Source: CAVSEK01 sp963726975
GTDB lineage: Bacteria; Actinomycetota; Actinomycetes; Mycobacteriales; SCTD01
Assembly (NCBI GenBank): GCA_963726975.1
Contig: CAVSEK010000013.1
Coordinates: 1-64,000 of the forward strand
Length of the DNA: 64,000 nt
Direction: 5' to 3'
In this document: piece after piece, positions 54,526 through 63,429 of the stretch
How the letters are laid out: each line of letters opens with the position of its first letter
Position numbering within the stretch: position 1 is the first letter of the stretch
Program-made: the position numbers and the translations under genes
The notes under the pieces: generated by a model
The model's input: only the letters and a program-made list of their open reading frames with translations
Told to the model about the DNA's origin: nothing
Database searches by the model: none

Positions 54526-55497
54526 GTGCAGTACACCCACCTCGGCCGCTCCGGCCTGCGCGTCTCCCGCCTCGTCCTCGGCTCGATGAACTTCGGGCCC
54601 CAGACGAGCGAGGAGGACTCCCACGCCGTCCTCGACCTCGCCCTCGAGCAGGGCATCAACGTCGTCGACACCGCCAACGTCTACGGCTGGCGCACCGGCG
54701 AGGGCTGGACCGAGTCGATCCTCGGCCGGTGGTTCGCCTCCGGCGGCGGGCGGCGCGAGAAGACCGTGCTGGCCACCAAGCTCTACGGCGGGATGGGCGA
54801 CTGGCCCAACCAGACGTTCCTGTCGGCGCTGGCGATCCGCCAGCAGTGCGACGCGTCGCTGAAGCGCCTGCAGACCGACCACATCGACCTCTACCAGATG
54901 CACCACATCGACCGCGAGGCGCCGTGGGAGGAGGTCTGGGAGGCCTTCGACGTCCTCAAGCAGCAGGGCAAGGTGCTCTACGTCGGCTCGTCGAACTTCC
55001 CCGGCTGGGGGGTGGCACAGGCCAACGAGCGCGCCGCGCGCCGCTCCTCGTTCGGGCTGGTCAGCGAGCAGAGCCTGTACAACCTCACCGCGCGCACCGT
55101 CGAGCTCGAGGTGCTGCCGGCCTGCCAGCAGTACGGCGTCGGCGTCATCCCGTGGTCACCGCTGGGGATGGGGCTGCTGGGCGGGATCCTGCGCAAGACC
55201 GGTGAGGGGCGGTCGGCGCAGGAGCGCACCCAGCAGCGGCTCGCCGACAAGCGCGAGCAGGTGCAGGCCTACGAGGACTTCTGCGACGAGCTGGGAGCGG
55301 AGCCGGCCCACGTGGCGCTGGCCTGGCTGCTCGCGCAGCCCGCCGTCACGGCGCCCATCGTCGGGCCGCGGACGGCCGAGCAGCTGACGTCGGCGCTCCC
55401 GGCCCTGGACCTCGAGCTCGGCGAGGCGGAGCTCGCGCGGCTCGACGAGATCTGGCCGGGGCCGGGTGGCGCCGCTCCCGAGGCGTACGCCTGGTAG
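54526..55497 (+). CDS. aldo/keto reductase (2 of 4)
   Basis: This 323-residue AKR of the YajO/AKR12-like group has 'SRLVLGSMNFGPQTSEEDSH', 'INVVDTANVYGWRTGEGWTE', 'TVLATKLYGGMGDWPNQTF', 'IDLYQMHHIDREAPWEEVWE' and 'VGVIPWSPLGMGLLGGIL', covering the catalytic Asp, Tyr, Lys and His. GTG 54526 has AGGAGG about six bases upstream. It ends nine bases before the convergent peroxiredoxin-like gene. Confidence 0.94.
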   Translation: MQYTHLGRSGLRVSRLVLGSMNFGPQTSEEDSHAVLDLALEQGINVVDTANVYGWRTGEGWTESILGRWFASGGGRREKTVLATKLYGGMGDWPNQTFLSALAIRQQCDASLKRLQTDHIDLYQMHHIDREAPWEEVWEAFDVLKQQGKVLYVGSSNFPGWGVAQANERAARRSSFGLVSEQSLYNLTARTVELEVLPACQQYGVGVIPWSPLGMGLLGGILRKTGEGRSAQERTQQRLADKREQVQAYEDFCDELGAEPAHVALAWLLAQPAVTAPIVGPRTAEQLTSALPALDLELGEAELARLDEIWPGPGGAAPEAYAW

Positions 55498-55506
55498 CCG
55501 GCCGGG

Positions 55507-56025
55507 TCAGGCCTCGCCGCGGGCCGGGTAGTCGTCGTCGGCGATGAAGCGGGCGGCGGACAGCAGCTGGTCCAGGTGCGGGCGCGCGAAGGGCGTCGAC
55601 TGCACGTGCGCGGAGTAGACCTCGCCGTCGGGCCGCACGAGGTAGAGCGCGGGCTCGCTGAACAGCTCGGGCTCGGGGTCCTTGACGCCCGCGCTGACGT
55701 AGAGCCCCCACGCGCGCATCTGCTCGACGGACAGGTCGTGCGCGACGGGCAGCGAGCCCAGCCCCCAGTCCGCGACCGTCTTCTCGGCGCGCTCCCGGCC
55801 GTCGCCGCTGACCGCGACGACCGTGTCGATGCCGACCTCGGCGAGCTCGCCGAGCCGACCGTCGTACTCGGTGAGCTGCTTCCGGCACTGGGGGCAGTGC
55901 AGCCCGCGGTAGAAGACGACCAGCGTGAACAGGCTCGGGGTCGCCGCGGACAGGTCGAAGCGCCCACCGCCCACGAGCGGCAGGTCGAGCGCGGGGGCGG
56001 GGGTGCGGGGCAGCGGTGCGGGCAC
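55507..56025 (-). CDS. peroxiredoxin-like (AhpC/TSA) protein
   Basis: The 172-residue thioredoxin-fold protein has the CxxC active site C44-P-Q-C47 in 'VVFYRGLHCPQCRKQLTEYD', then 'EVGIDTVVAVSGDGRERAEK' and 'ALYLVRPDGEVYSAHVQST'. The CPQC pair differs from the single peroxidatic Cys of ordinary peroxiredoxins and resembles AhpC/TSA-like disulfide reductases. The GTG at 56023-56025 has GGAGG seven bases upstream. It lies between AKR and flavoprotein genes. Confidence 0.9.
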   Translation of the reverse strand: MPAPLPRTPAPALDLPLVGGGRFDLSAATPSLFTLVVFYRGLHCPQCRKQLTEYDGRLGELAEVGIDTVVAVSGDGRERAEKTVADWGLGSLPVAHDLSVEQMRAWGLYVSAGVKDPEPELFSEPALYLVRPDGEVYSAHVQSTPFARPHLDQLLSAARFIADDDYPARGEA

Positions 56026-56144
56026 GGGGACCTCCGGGGAGCGGGCAGGGCTGTCGGCGCAGACGTGCTCGGCGGGCGGGGCGCGGAAACGCCGCCCGAC
56101 GGGGTAGGGGAGCGGCGACCGCGACGCCGTCCCCGGAGGATCCC

Positions 56145-57623
56145 GTGCCCACGACCCCGCACCCGGCCGACCACCCGCCCCGCGACCTCGCCGAGACGAC
56201 GTACGACGTCGTCGTGCTCGGCGGCGGGTCCACGGGGGAGAACGTCGCCGACTACGCCCACCGGGGCGGGCTGTCGGTCCTCGTGGTCGAGGCCGAGCTC
56301 GTCGGCGGCGACTGCTCGTACTGGGCGTGCATGCCGAGCAAGGCGCTGCTGCGGCCGGTCGAGGTGCTGGCCATGGCCCGGGGCCTGACCGGCACCGCGG
56401 CGGCGGTGACCGGGGAGCTCGACGTTGCGGCGGTCCTGGGCCGGCGCGACTCCTTCACGTCGCACTACGACGACGACGGCCAGGTGCAGTGGCTCGAGGG
56501 CGCCGGGCTGTCGCTGGTGCGCGGCACCGGTCGCCTCGTCGGCGAGCGGCGGGTGGAGGTCACCGGACCGGACGGCGGGACCGTGACGGTCGAGGCGCGG
56601 CACGCGGTCGTGCTGTGCACGGGCACCGCACCGGCGGTGCCTCCGGTCGAGGGGCTCGCCGACGTCGGGGCCTGGACGAGCCGCGACGCGACGAGCGCGC
56701 AGCAGGCGCCGCGGCGGCTGGCCGTCCTCGGCGGCGGCGTCGTCGGCGTCGAGATGGCCACCGCCTGGCGCGGGCTGGGCAGCGAGCAGGTCACGGTGCT
56801 GCAGCGCGGCGAGCGGCTGCTCGACGCCTACCCGCCGCAGGTGGGCGAGCGGGTCGCCGGCGCGCTGCGCGAGCGCGGGATCGACGTGCGGCTGCGCAGT
56901 GCGGTGACCCGCGCGGAGCGCACCGACGACGGCAGCGTGCGGCTCACCACCGACGACGGGAGCACCGTGGAGGCCGACGAGGTGCTCGTCGCGGTCGGGC
57001 GGCGACCGCGCACCCAGGGGCTGGGCCTCGACGTGGTCGGCCTGGCCGACGGCTACCTCGACGTGGACGACAGCATGCGCGTGACGGCCGTCGAGGGCGG
57101 GTGGCTCTACGCGGCGGGCGACTGCACCGGGCGGGCGCTGCTCACCCACCAGGGCAAGTACCAGGCCCGCGTCTGCGGCGAGGCCGTCGCCGCGCGGGCG
57201 GCGGGCGACCCCGAGGCCGACCGGCACGCTCCCTGGACCCGCTTCAGCGCCACCGCCGACCACCGGGCCGTGCCGCAGGTGGTCTTCAGCGACCCGCAGG
57301 TGGCCATGGTCGGGCTCACCGAGCAGCAGGCCCGCGACCGGGGGCTGGAGGTCGTCACCGCCGAGTACGAGCTGGGCTCGGTCGCGGGCGCCGCGCTGCT
57401 CGAGGACGGCTACTCCGGCTGGGCGCAGCTCGTCGTCGACGCGCAGCGCCGCACGGTCGTCGGGGCCACCTTCCTCGGCCGCGACGTGGCCGAGCTGCTG
57501 CACAGCGCCACGATCGCGGTGGTCGGCGAGGTGCCCCTGGACCGGTTGTGGCACGCGGTGCCCAGCTATCCCACCGTGTCCGAGGTCTGGCTGCGCCTGC
57601 TCGACCAGCTGCCGCGCGGCTGA
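56145..57623 (+). CDS. pyridine-nucleotide disulfide oxidoreductase (mercuric/lipoamide-type)
   Basis: The 492-residue flavoprotein has FAD site 'DVVVLGGGSTGENVADYAHR', redox pair C57-x4-C62 in 'VGGDCSYWACMPSKALLRP' (SYWA replaces the usual VNVG), NAD(P) site 'LAVLGGGVVGVEMATAWRGL', 'GGWLYAAGDCTGRALLTHQG' and the dimer segment 'VVTAEYELGS'. The C-terminal His-Glu pair appears as 'HAVPSYPTVSEVW', slightly different from the usual HAHPTxxE. The substrate may be a mycothiol-type or metal-linked disulfide; unclear. GTG 56145 has GGAGG six bases upstream. Confidence 0.9.
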   Translation: MPTTPHPADHPPRDLAETTYDVVVLGGGSTGENVADYAHRGGLSVLVVEAELVGGDCSYWACMPSKALLRPVEVLAMARGLTGTAAAVTGELDVAAVLGRRDSFTSHYDDDGQVQWLEGAGLSLVRGTGRLVGERRVEVTGPDGGTVTVEARHAVVLCTGTAPAVPPVEGLADVGAWTSRDATSAQQAPRRLAVLGGGVVGVEMATAWRGLGSEQVTVLQRGERLLDAYPPQVGERVAGALRERGIDVRLRSAVTRAERTDDGSVRLTTDDGSTVEADEVLVAVGRRPRTQGLGLDVVGLADGYLDVDDSMRVTAVEGGWLYAAGDCTGRALLTHQGKYQARVCGEAVAARAAGDPEADRHAPWTRFSATADHRAVPQVVFSDPQVAMVGLTEQQARDRGLEVVTAEYELGSVAGAALLEDGYSGWAQLVVDAQRRTVVGATFLGRDVAELLHSATIAVVGEVPLDRLWHAVPSYPTVSEVWLRLLDQLPRG

Positions 57624-57636
57624 CGGGCCGGCGCGC

Positions 57637-58242
57637 TCAGCTCCCGCGCAGGTAGCGGACGTGCGTCGCGAGCGGTGAGTGCAGCACCTCGACCGGGACG
57701 AGGTCGAAGGTGGTGGCGCCGTCGAAGAGCCGCTCGCCGGCGCCGAGCAGGACGGGCGCGACGTCCAGGACGAGCTCGTCGACGACCCCGGCCGCGAGCG
57801 CCTGGCGGGCCGTCGACGCGCCCCCGGCGATGTCCACCCCGGCACCGCCGGCCGCCTCGCGGGCCGCGGCGTACGCCGCCCCGAACCCGTCGGTCACGAA
57901 GAAGAAGGTCGTGCCGCCGTCCAGGGGGAGCGGGTCGCGGGCCGCGTGCGTGAGCACGAAGACCGGCGCGTGGTACGGCGGCTCGGTGCCCCACCAGCCG
58001 TCCCACGGCTCGTCCCACCCGCCGCGCACCGGGCCGAACATGTTGCGCCCCATGACGTACGCGCCGCGCGGCCGCATCAGCCAGGCCGCCGCGGTGGCGT
58101 CCGCGTCGGTGGCCCGGGGGTCGCCCAGGTGCCAGGTGTGCAGCTCGGAGCCCCGCTCGCCGAGGGGCGCCTCACGGCTCTGCCCCGGGCCGGCGACGAA
58201 GCCGTCGAGCGAGATCGACAGGTGGCAGGTGGTGTCCGTCAT
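57637..58242 (-). CDS. dihydrofolate reductase-family (RibD C-terminal-like) protein
   Basis: The 201-residue protein matches the RibD_C/DHFR-like group: 'LSISLDGFVAGPGQSREAPL', 'LMRPRGAYVMGRNMFGPVRG', 'PVFVLTHAARDPLPLDGGTT', 'GVDIAGGASTARQALAAGVV' and 'LVLDVAPVLLGAGERLFDG'. Members bind NADPH but rarely reduce folate. The ATG at 58240-58242 is 10 bases after the upstream gene's stop, so it belongs to a minus-strand operon with Ddn-like and AKR genes. Confidence 0.92.
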   Translation of the reverse strand: MTDTTCHLSISLDGFVAGPGQSREAPLGERGSELHTWHLGDPRATDADATAAAWLMRPRGAYVMGRNMFGPVRGGWDEPWDGWWGTEPPYHAPVFVLTHAARDPLPLDGGTTFFFVTDGFGAAYAAAREAAGGAGVDIAGGASTARQALAAGVVDELVLDVAPVLLGAGERLFDGATTFDLVPVEVLHSPLATHVRYLRGS

Positions 58243-58252
58243 GACGGGCTGC

Positions 58253-58699
58253 TCAGTCCTCGAGGGGCTCCAGGACGAGGACAGGGATCTGCCGCTCGGT
58301 CTTGCGCTGGTAGTCCGCGTAGGGCGGGAAGGCCGCGACGGCCCGCTCCCACCACTGCCGGCGCTCCTCGCCCTCGACCTCGCGGGCCCGGAAGTCGCCC
58401 TTGGCGGGGCCGTCCTGCACCTCGACGTGCGGCTCGGCCAGCAGGTTGGCGTACCAGGCCGGGTGGGCCGGCGCGCCGCCCTGCGAGGCGATCGCCGCGT
58501 AGCGGCCCTCGTGCTCGACCCGCATGAGCGGGGTCTTGCGCAGCTTGCCGCTGCTCGCGCCGCGGTTGGTCACGACGACGACCGGGAGACCGGTGTCGCG
58601 CAGCGTCGTCCCCTGCGTACCGCCGGAGGACTCGTAGAGCTCCACCTGGTCGCGGACCCACTGCTGCGCGCTGGGCTCGTACGTCCCGTCGAGAGGCAT
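58253..58699 (-). CDS. deazaflavin (F420)-dependent nitroreductase family protein
   Basis: The 148-residue split-barrel protein matches the Ddn family: 'YESSGGTQGTTLRDTGLPVV', 'VTNRGASSGKLRKTPLMRVE', 'AAIASQGGAPAHPAWYANLL', 'RAREVEGEERRQWWERAVAA' and 'FPPYADYQRKTERQIPVLVL'. Ddn uses F420H2 to reduce quinones and nitro-compounds. The ATG at 58697-58699 is used. It is third of four closely spaced minus-strand genes. Confidence 0.92.
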   Translation of the reverse strand: MPLDGTYEPSAQQWVRDQVELYESSGGTQGTTLRDTGLPVVVVTNRGASSGKLRKTPLMRVEHEGRYAAIASQGGAPAHPAWYANLLAEPHVEVQDGPAKGDFRAREVEGEERRQWWERAVAAFPPYADYQRKTERQIPVLVLEPLED

Positions 58700-58728
58700 C
58701 CCCGGAGTCAACCACCGGGACCGCGACG

Positions 58729-59697
58729 TCAGAAGCCCGCCACCGCGCGGGGCGTGTACGGCTCCTCGAGCCGGGCGCGCTCGGCGTCGTCGAGCTCGAG
58801 CTCGACCGCGGCGGCGGCGTCCTCCAGGTGCGACACCTTCGTGGCACCGACGATCGGCGCGGTGACGCCGGGGGTGCCGAGCACCCAGGCCGTGGCGACC
58901 TGCGCGCGGGAGACCCCGCGCTCGGCGGCCACCTGCTCGACCCGCTCGACGATGCTGCGGTCGGCGTCGACGTACAGGGTCTTGCCGAACTCGTCGGTGC
59001 CCGAGCGCTCGGTGTCCTCGTCCCAGGCCCGCGCGAGGCGGCCGCGGGCCAGCGGGCTCCAGGGGACCACCCCGACGCCGGTGGCCCGGCAGTAGGGGAG
59101 CATCTCGCGCTCCTCCTCGCGCTGCAGCAGGTTGTAGTGGTCCTGCATGGAGACGAAGGGCGTCCAGCCGTGCCGCTCGGCGGCGTGCTGCATCGAGGCG
59201 AACTGCCAGGTCCACATCGACGACGCGCCCAGGTAGCGCGCCTTGCCCGCGCGGACGACGTCGTGCAGCGCCTCCATCGTCTCCTCGACCGGCGTGTGCG
59301 GGTCGAAGCGGTGGATCTGGTAGAGGTCGACGTGGTCGGTGCCCAGGCGCCGCAGCGAGGCGTCGATCTCGGCGAGGACCGCCCGCCGCGACAGGCCGGC
59401 CCCGTTGGGGCCGGGGCGCATGCGGCCGTTCACCTTCGTGGCGAGCACGATCTCCTCGCGGCGGGCGTACTCCCTCACCGCCCGCCCGACGATCTCCTCG
59501 CTGGTGCCGTCGGAGTAGACGTTGGCGGTGTCCCAGAAGGTGATGCCGAGCTCGACCGCGCGACGCAGCAGCGGGCGGCTGGCGTCCTCGTCGAGCGTCC
59601 AGGGGTGGCCGCCGCGCTCGGGCACCCCGAAGCTCATGCAGCCCAGGGCGACGCGGGAGACCTCCAGCCCGGTGGCGCCGAGGCGGGTGTAGCGCAT
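58729..59697 (-). CDS. aldo/keto reductase (3 of 4)
   Basis: This 322-residue AKR has 'VSRVALGCMSFGVPERGGHP', 'ITFWDTANVYSDGTSEEIVG', 'VLATKVNGRMRPGPNGAGLS', 'VDLYQIHRFDPHTPVEETME' and 'VGVVPWSPLARGRLARAW'. It is close to the YajO/1-deoxyxylulose-5-phosphate-forming group. The ATG at 59695-59697 shares its A with the upstream TGA (TGATG), so it is coupled to the next AKR gene. The paired AKRs and two flavin/F420-type genes form one operon. Confidence 0.94.
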   Translation of the reverse strand: MRYTRLGATGLEVSRVALGCMSFGVPERGGHPWTLDEDASRPLLRRAVELGITFWDTANVYSDGTSEEIVGRAVREYARREEIVLATKVNGRMRPGPNGAGLSRRAVLAEIDASLRRLGTDHVDLYQIHRFDPHTPVEETMEALHDVVRAGKARYLGASSMWTWQFASMQHAAERHGWTPFVSMQDHYNLLQREEEREMLPYCRATGVGVVPWSPLARGRLARAWDEDTERSGTDEFGKTLYVDADRSIVERVEQVAAERGVSRAQVATAWVLGTPGVTAPIVGATKVSHLEDAAAAVELELDDAERARLEEPYTPRAVAGF

Positions 59698-60548
59698 CAG
59701 TCGGGGATCATGTCGAACGCGTCGGGGTCCGGCCCCCGGCGGCCGGCCGCGCCGCGGTCCAGGGCGGTGATCTGGCCCATCTGGTCCTCGTCCAGCGAGA
59801 AGTCGAAGATCTCGAAGTTCTCGCGGACGCGCTCCGGGGTCGTCGACTTCGGGAAGACGATGTCGCCGCGCTGCACGTGCCAGCGCAGGACGACCTGCGC
59901 CGGCGACTTCCCGGTCGCCTCGGCGATCGTCCCGACGGTCTCGTCCCCGAGGACGTCGCCCTGTGCGATCGGCGACCAGGCCTCGGTGCGGATCCCGTGC
60001 GCCTCGCCGTACGCGCGCACCTCCTCGTTGCCGAAGTACGGGTGCACCTCGACCTGGTTGACGGCGGGCACGAGGTCGGTCTCCTGCGCGAGGCGCTCCA
60101 GGTGCGGCACCTGGAAGTTGGAGACGCCGACCGCCCGGGCCCGGCCGTCGGCGACGAACTCCCCGAGCACCTGCCAGGTCGACACGAAGTCGCCGTCGTA
60201 GCGGGTCGGCAACGGCCAGTGGACGAGGAACAGGTCGATCGTGTCGGTGCGCAGCTTGCGCAGCGTCTCCTCGAAGGACCGGCGGGCGTCGTCGGGCCGG
60301 TGGAACCCGTTGTTGAGCTTGCTCGTCAAGAAGATGTCAGCGCGGCGGTCGGCGACCGCCTCGCCGACCTCGGCCTCGTTGCCGTACATCTGCGCCGTGT
60401 CGATGTGCCGGTAGCCGACCTCGAGGGCGGTGCGGACGGCCTGCGCGGTCTCGGCGGGGTCGATCTGGAAGACGCCGAAGCCCAGCTGCGGGATCGACGT
60501 GCCGCTGTTCAGCGCGATGCTCGGGACGGACGAGGTGGGGCTGGTCAC
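59697..60548 (-). CDS. aldo/keto reductase (4 of 4), 2,5-diketogluconate reductase-like
   Basis: This 283-residue AKR is of the AKR5 (DkgA/DkgB-like) type: 'SIPQLGFGVFQIDPAETAQA', 'GYRHIDTAQMYGNEAEVGEA', 'FLTSKLNNGFHRPDDARRSF', 'IDLFLVHWPLPTRYDGDF', 'VGVSNFQVPHLERLAQETDL' and 'DIVFPKSTTPERVRENFEIF'. It is the first gene of the four-gene minus-strand operon. GTG 60548 is the start; the 90 bases upstream hold no gene. Likely role is reduction of toxic aldehydes or keto sugars. Confidence 0.95.
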   Translation of the reverse strand: MTSPTSSVPSIALNSGTSIPQLGFGVFQIDPAETAQAVRTALEVGYRHIDTAQMYGNEAEVGEAVADRRADIFLTSKLNNGFHRPDDARRSFEETLRKLRTDTIDLFLVHWPLPTRYDGDFVSTWQVLGEFVADGRARAVGVSNFQVPHLERLAQETDLVPAVNQVEVHPYFGNEEVRAYGEAHGIRTEAWSPIAQGDVLGDETVGTIAEATGKSPAQVVLRWHVQRGDIVFPKSTTPERVRENFEIFDFSLDEDQMGQITALDRGAAGRRGPDPDAFDMIPD

Positions 60549-60637
60549 GGGTCAGGGCTCCTGGGCGCTCGGGGACGACTGGTTGCCTCCGCCCCCTACC
60601 CCGGCAGCGCCGCTCTAGTGACCCGCCGGGTGCCCTC

Positions 60638-61252
60638 TCAGGAGGCGGCCCCCGAGCGCCCTCGGCGCACGTGCCGCACCACCTGGACCACGACGGCGAC
60701 GGAGACCGCGGCGAGGACCGCCCAGGAGACGGGCGCGACGTACTGCTGGGCGGTCTCCCACCGGTCGCCGAGGGCGTAGCCGAGGCCGAGGAACAGCGCG
60801 TTCCACAGCGCGCTGCCCAGCGCCGTGAGCAGCGTGAACCGCATCAGCGGCATGCGTGCCGCGCCCGCCGGCACGGACACCACCGACCGGAAGAACGGCA
60901 GGAACCGGCCGAGCAGCACGACCTTGCCGCCGTGCTCGTGGAAGAAGCGCTCGCCGCGCGCCAGGTCGGCCTGGCTGAACAGGACGAACCACCGCCGCCC
61001 GGCGAGCGCGTGCAGCCGGTCGTAGCCGACGAGACGCCCCACGCCGTACAGCACGTACGCCCCGACGAGCGCGCCGAGGGTGGCGGCGACCCAGGCCACG
61101 ACCACGTCGAGGGTGCCGCGGGACGCGCTGAAGCCCGCGAAGGGCAGCACCACCTCGGAGGGGATCGGCGGGAAGAGGTTCTCGAGGGCCATGAGCAGGC
61201 CCACGCCCACGGCCCCGATGCGGTCGATCACCGAGACCACCCACTCGCCCAT
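60638..61252 (-). CDS. DedA-family membrane protein
   Basis: The 204-residue DedA protein has 'LMALENLFPPIPSEVVLPFA' (the family 'E-x-x-F-P-x-P-x-E' motif), 'GALVGAYVLYGVGRLVGYDR', 'FFHEHGGKVVLLGRFLPFFR', 'SVVSVPAGAARMPLMRFTLL' and 'LGSALWNALFLGLGYALGDR', with four to five helices. DedA proteins move undecaprenyl phosphate or other lipids across the membrane. The ATG at 61252 is taken as start. It is divergent from the S51-type peptidase gene. Confidence 0.93.
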   Translation of the reverse strand: MGEWVVSVIDRIGAVGVGLLMALENLFPPIPSEVVLPFAGFSASRGTLDVVVAWVAATLGALVGAYVLYGVGRLVGYDRLHALAGRRWFVLFSQADLARGERFFHEHGGKVVLLGRFLPFFRSVVSVPAGAARMPLMRFTLLTALGSALWNALFLGLGYALGDRWETAQQYVAPVSWAVLAAVSVAVVVQVVRHVRRGRSGAAS

Positions 61253-61333
61253 CCCGGACGACTTCCCCGCACCCGCCGGGCGGACGCACGGACCGCGTGG
61301 CAGCGTCGGTGGCCCCGACCCGCAGGAGCCGAC

Positions 61334-62056
61334 GTGCCCGACCCCGAGCCCGCTGCCCCGGGCCCGCTCGCCCTCGTCGGGAGCGGCGAGTACCTGCCCG
61401 TGCTCGAGCACGTCGAGCGGGCGCTGCTCGCCGGGCGGCCGCCGCGCTACGTCCAGCTCGCGACCGCGGCGGCGCCCGAGGGCCCGGCCTCGCTGGCCCG
61501 GTGGCACGGTCTCGGGCGGGCCTCGGCCGAGCGGCTCGGGGTGCAGCAGGTCGTCGTGCCGGTCGTCGACCGGGTCAGCGCCGACGACGAGGAGCTCGCG
61601 GGGCTCGTCGTCGGGGCCGGGCTCGTCTACCTGTCCGGGGGCAACCCGCCCTTCCTCGCGGCGACGCTGCGCGGCACCGCGGTGTGGCGGGCCGTCGAGC
61701 AGGCCTGGCGGGCCGGCGCCGCGCTGGCCGGCTGCAGCGCCGGGGCGATGGCGCTCACCGACCACGTGCCGGACCTCCGGCACCCGCTGCGCGACGCCGA
61801 GCCGGGCCTCGGGGTCGTGCCGCACCTGAGGGTGCTCCCGCACTTCGACCGCTTCGCCGGACGGCTCCCGGACCTGCTCCTGACCCGCTTGGTGGACACG
61901 CCGCCGGAGGTGACCGTGCTCGGCATCGACGAGGACACCGCGCTGGTCGGCGGTCCGTACGAGTGGCAGGTGCAGGGGCGCCGGTCGGTGTGGGTGCTCA
62001 CCGCCGACGGGCGCACCGAGCACCCGTCCGGCAGCCGCCTGTCGACCCCGGGGTGA
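61334..62056 (+). CDS. type 1 glutamine amidotransferase-like protein (peptidase S51/cyanophycinase-like)
   Basis: The 240-residue protein has the nucleophile elbow 'LAGCSAGAMALTDHVPD' (Ser in Cys-Ser-Ala-Gly), 'LVYLSGGNPPFLAATLRGTA', 'LGVVPHLRVLPHFDRFAG' and 'TVLGIDEDTALVGGPYEWQV', as in peptidase E/cyanophycinase proteins. GTG 61334 has AGGAG six or seven bases upstream. It may be a dipeptidase or acyl hydrolase; the substrate is unknown. The MFS gene follows 28 bases later. Confidence 0.9.
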   Translation: MPDPEPAAPGPLALVGSGEYLPVLEHVERALLAGRPPRYVQLATAAAPEGPASLARWHGLGRASAERLGVQQVVVPVVDRVSADDEELAGLVVGAGLVYLSGGNPPFLAATLRGTAVWRAVEQAWRAGAALAGCSAGAMALTDHVPDLRHPLRDAEPGLGVVPHLRVLPHFDRFAGRLPDLLLTRLVDTPPEVTVLGIDEDTALVGGPYEWQVQGRRSVWVLTADGRTEHPSGSRLSTPG

Positions 62057-62084
62057 CGGGGGCCGGGACGGGCAGGAGCCGGCG

Positions 62085-63340
62085 GTGAGCCGCCCCGCCC
62101 TGCCGCGCGAGACGTACGTGCTCGCGGTCGTCGCGTTCTGCGTCGCCCTCGGCTTCGGCATCGTCGCGCCGGCGATCCCGCTGTTCGCCCAGACCTTCGG
62201 CGTCTCGACGACCGCGGCCGGCGCCGTCGTCTCGGCCTTCGCGCTGGCGCGCTTCGTCTCCGGGCTGGCCGCCGGGCGGCTCGTCGACCGGGTGGGGGAG
62301 CGCCGCGCGCTGGTCGCCGGGCTCGCCGTCGTGGCGGTGTCGTCGGCGCTCGCCGGGCTCGCCGCCGACTACCCCCAGCTGCTCGTCCTGCGCGGCGTCG
62401 GCGGCGTCGGGTCGGCGGTCTTCACCATCGCCTCCACGTCGCTGCTGCTGCGGGTCGCGTCGGCGGCGCAGCGCGGTCAGACGCAGTCGGTCTACCGGGC
62501 GGGCTTCCTCGTCGGCGGCATCGTCGGTCCCGCGCTCGGCGGCGCGGTGCTGGGCCTGTCGCTGCGCGCCCCGTTCTTCCTCTACGCCGGGACGCTCGTG
62601 CTGGCCGGGCTGGCGGCCGGGCTGCTGCTGCCGCGCGAGGGCGCCCCGGACGCTCCCGACCGGCCCCTCGGGATCGGCGAGGACGACGCCGCTCCGAGCC
62701 GGTGCCGCCGGCGGGACCGACGACCGCCGCGACCCGGACGACGCTGCGGGAGGCGCTGGCCTCCCCTGCCTACCGGGCGGCCCTCGCGGGCAACTTCGCC
62801 ACCGGCTTCTCGGTGCTCGGCGTCCGCAGCACCCTGGTGCCGCTGCTGGTCGTCGACGGCCTGCACCTGGCGAAGGGCTGGATCGGCGCGGCCTTCCTCG
62901 TCTCGGCCGCCGTCCAGACCGCCCTGCTGCTCCCGGCCGGTCGAGCCGTCGACGGCGTCGGACGCCGGCCGACGCTGGTCGCCGGTGGCCTGGTCACGGC
63001 CGCGGCGCTGGCGGCGCTCGCCGTCGCGGGGGGACCCGTCGCGCTGCTCGTGGGCATGGCGCTGTTCGGCGTCGGAGGGGCGGCGCTGGGCGTCGCCCCC
63101 GCCGCGATCGTGGGGGACGTCGTCCAGGGGCGCGGCGGGACCGCGGTCGCGGTCTGGCAGATGAGCAGCGACGCCGGGTCGATCCTCGGTCCGCTGGCGG
63201 CGGGCCTGCTCGTCGACGCGGCCTCCTTCGAGGCCGCGCTGCTCGTGAGCGCCGCCGTGGTGGCGGTGGCCGGGCTGCTGGGGCTGACCGTCCCGGCGAC
63301 GCCGCGGGAGACGGCCCGGACGGCGCGTCCGGTCACGTAG
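62085..63340 (+). CDS. MFS transporter (one frameshift)
   Basis: This twelve-helix major facilitator protein is about 418 residues long. The N-terminal half holds 'ALGFGIVAPAIPLFAQTFGV' and the A-loop 'GRLVDRVGERRALVAGLAVV'; the C-terminal half holds 'FSVLGVRSTLVPLLVVDGLH' and 'GRAVDGVGRRPTLVAGGLVT'. Loss of one base in a C run near 62690 breaks the frame in the central cytoplasmic loop. The GTG at 62085 has AGGAG six bases upstream. It looks like a drug exporter. Confidence 0.9.
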
Positions 63341-63429
63341 CGGGCGCCCCCCCGGCGTCGACCGGCCCCGGACGACCTCACGCACCGGCCGCAGGCGTGG
63401 TGCGGCGCCCTCCGGGGCAGGGGGACCGG

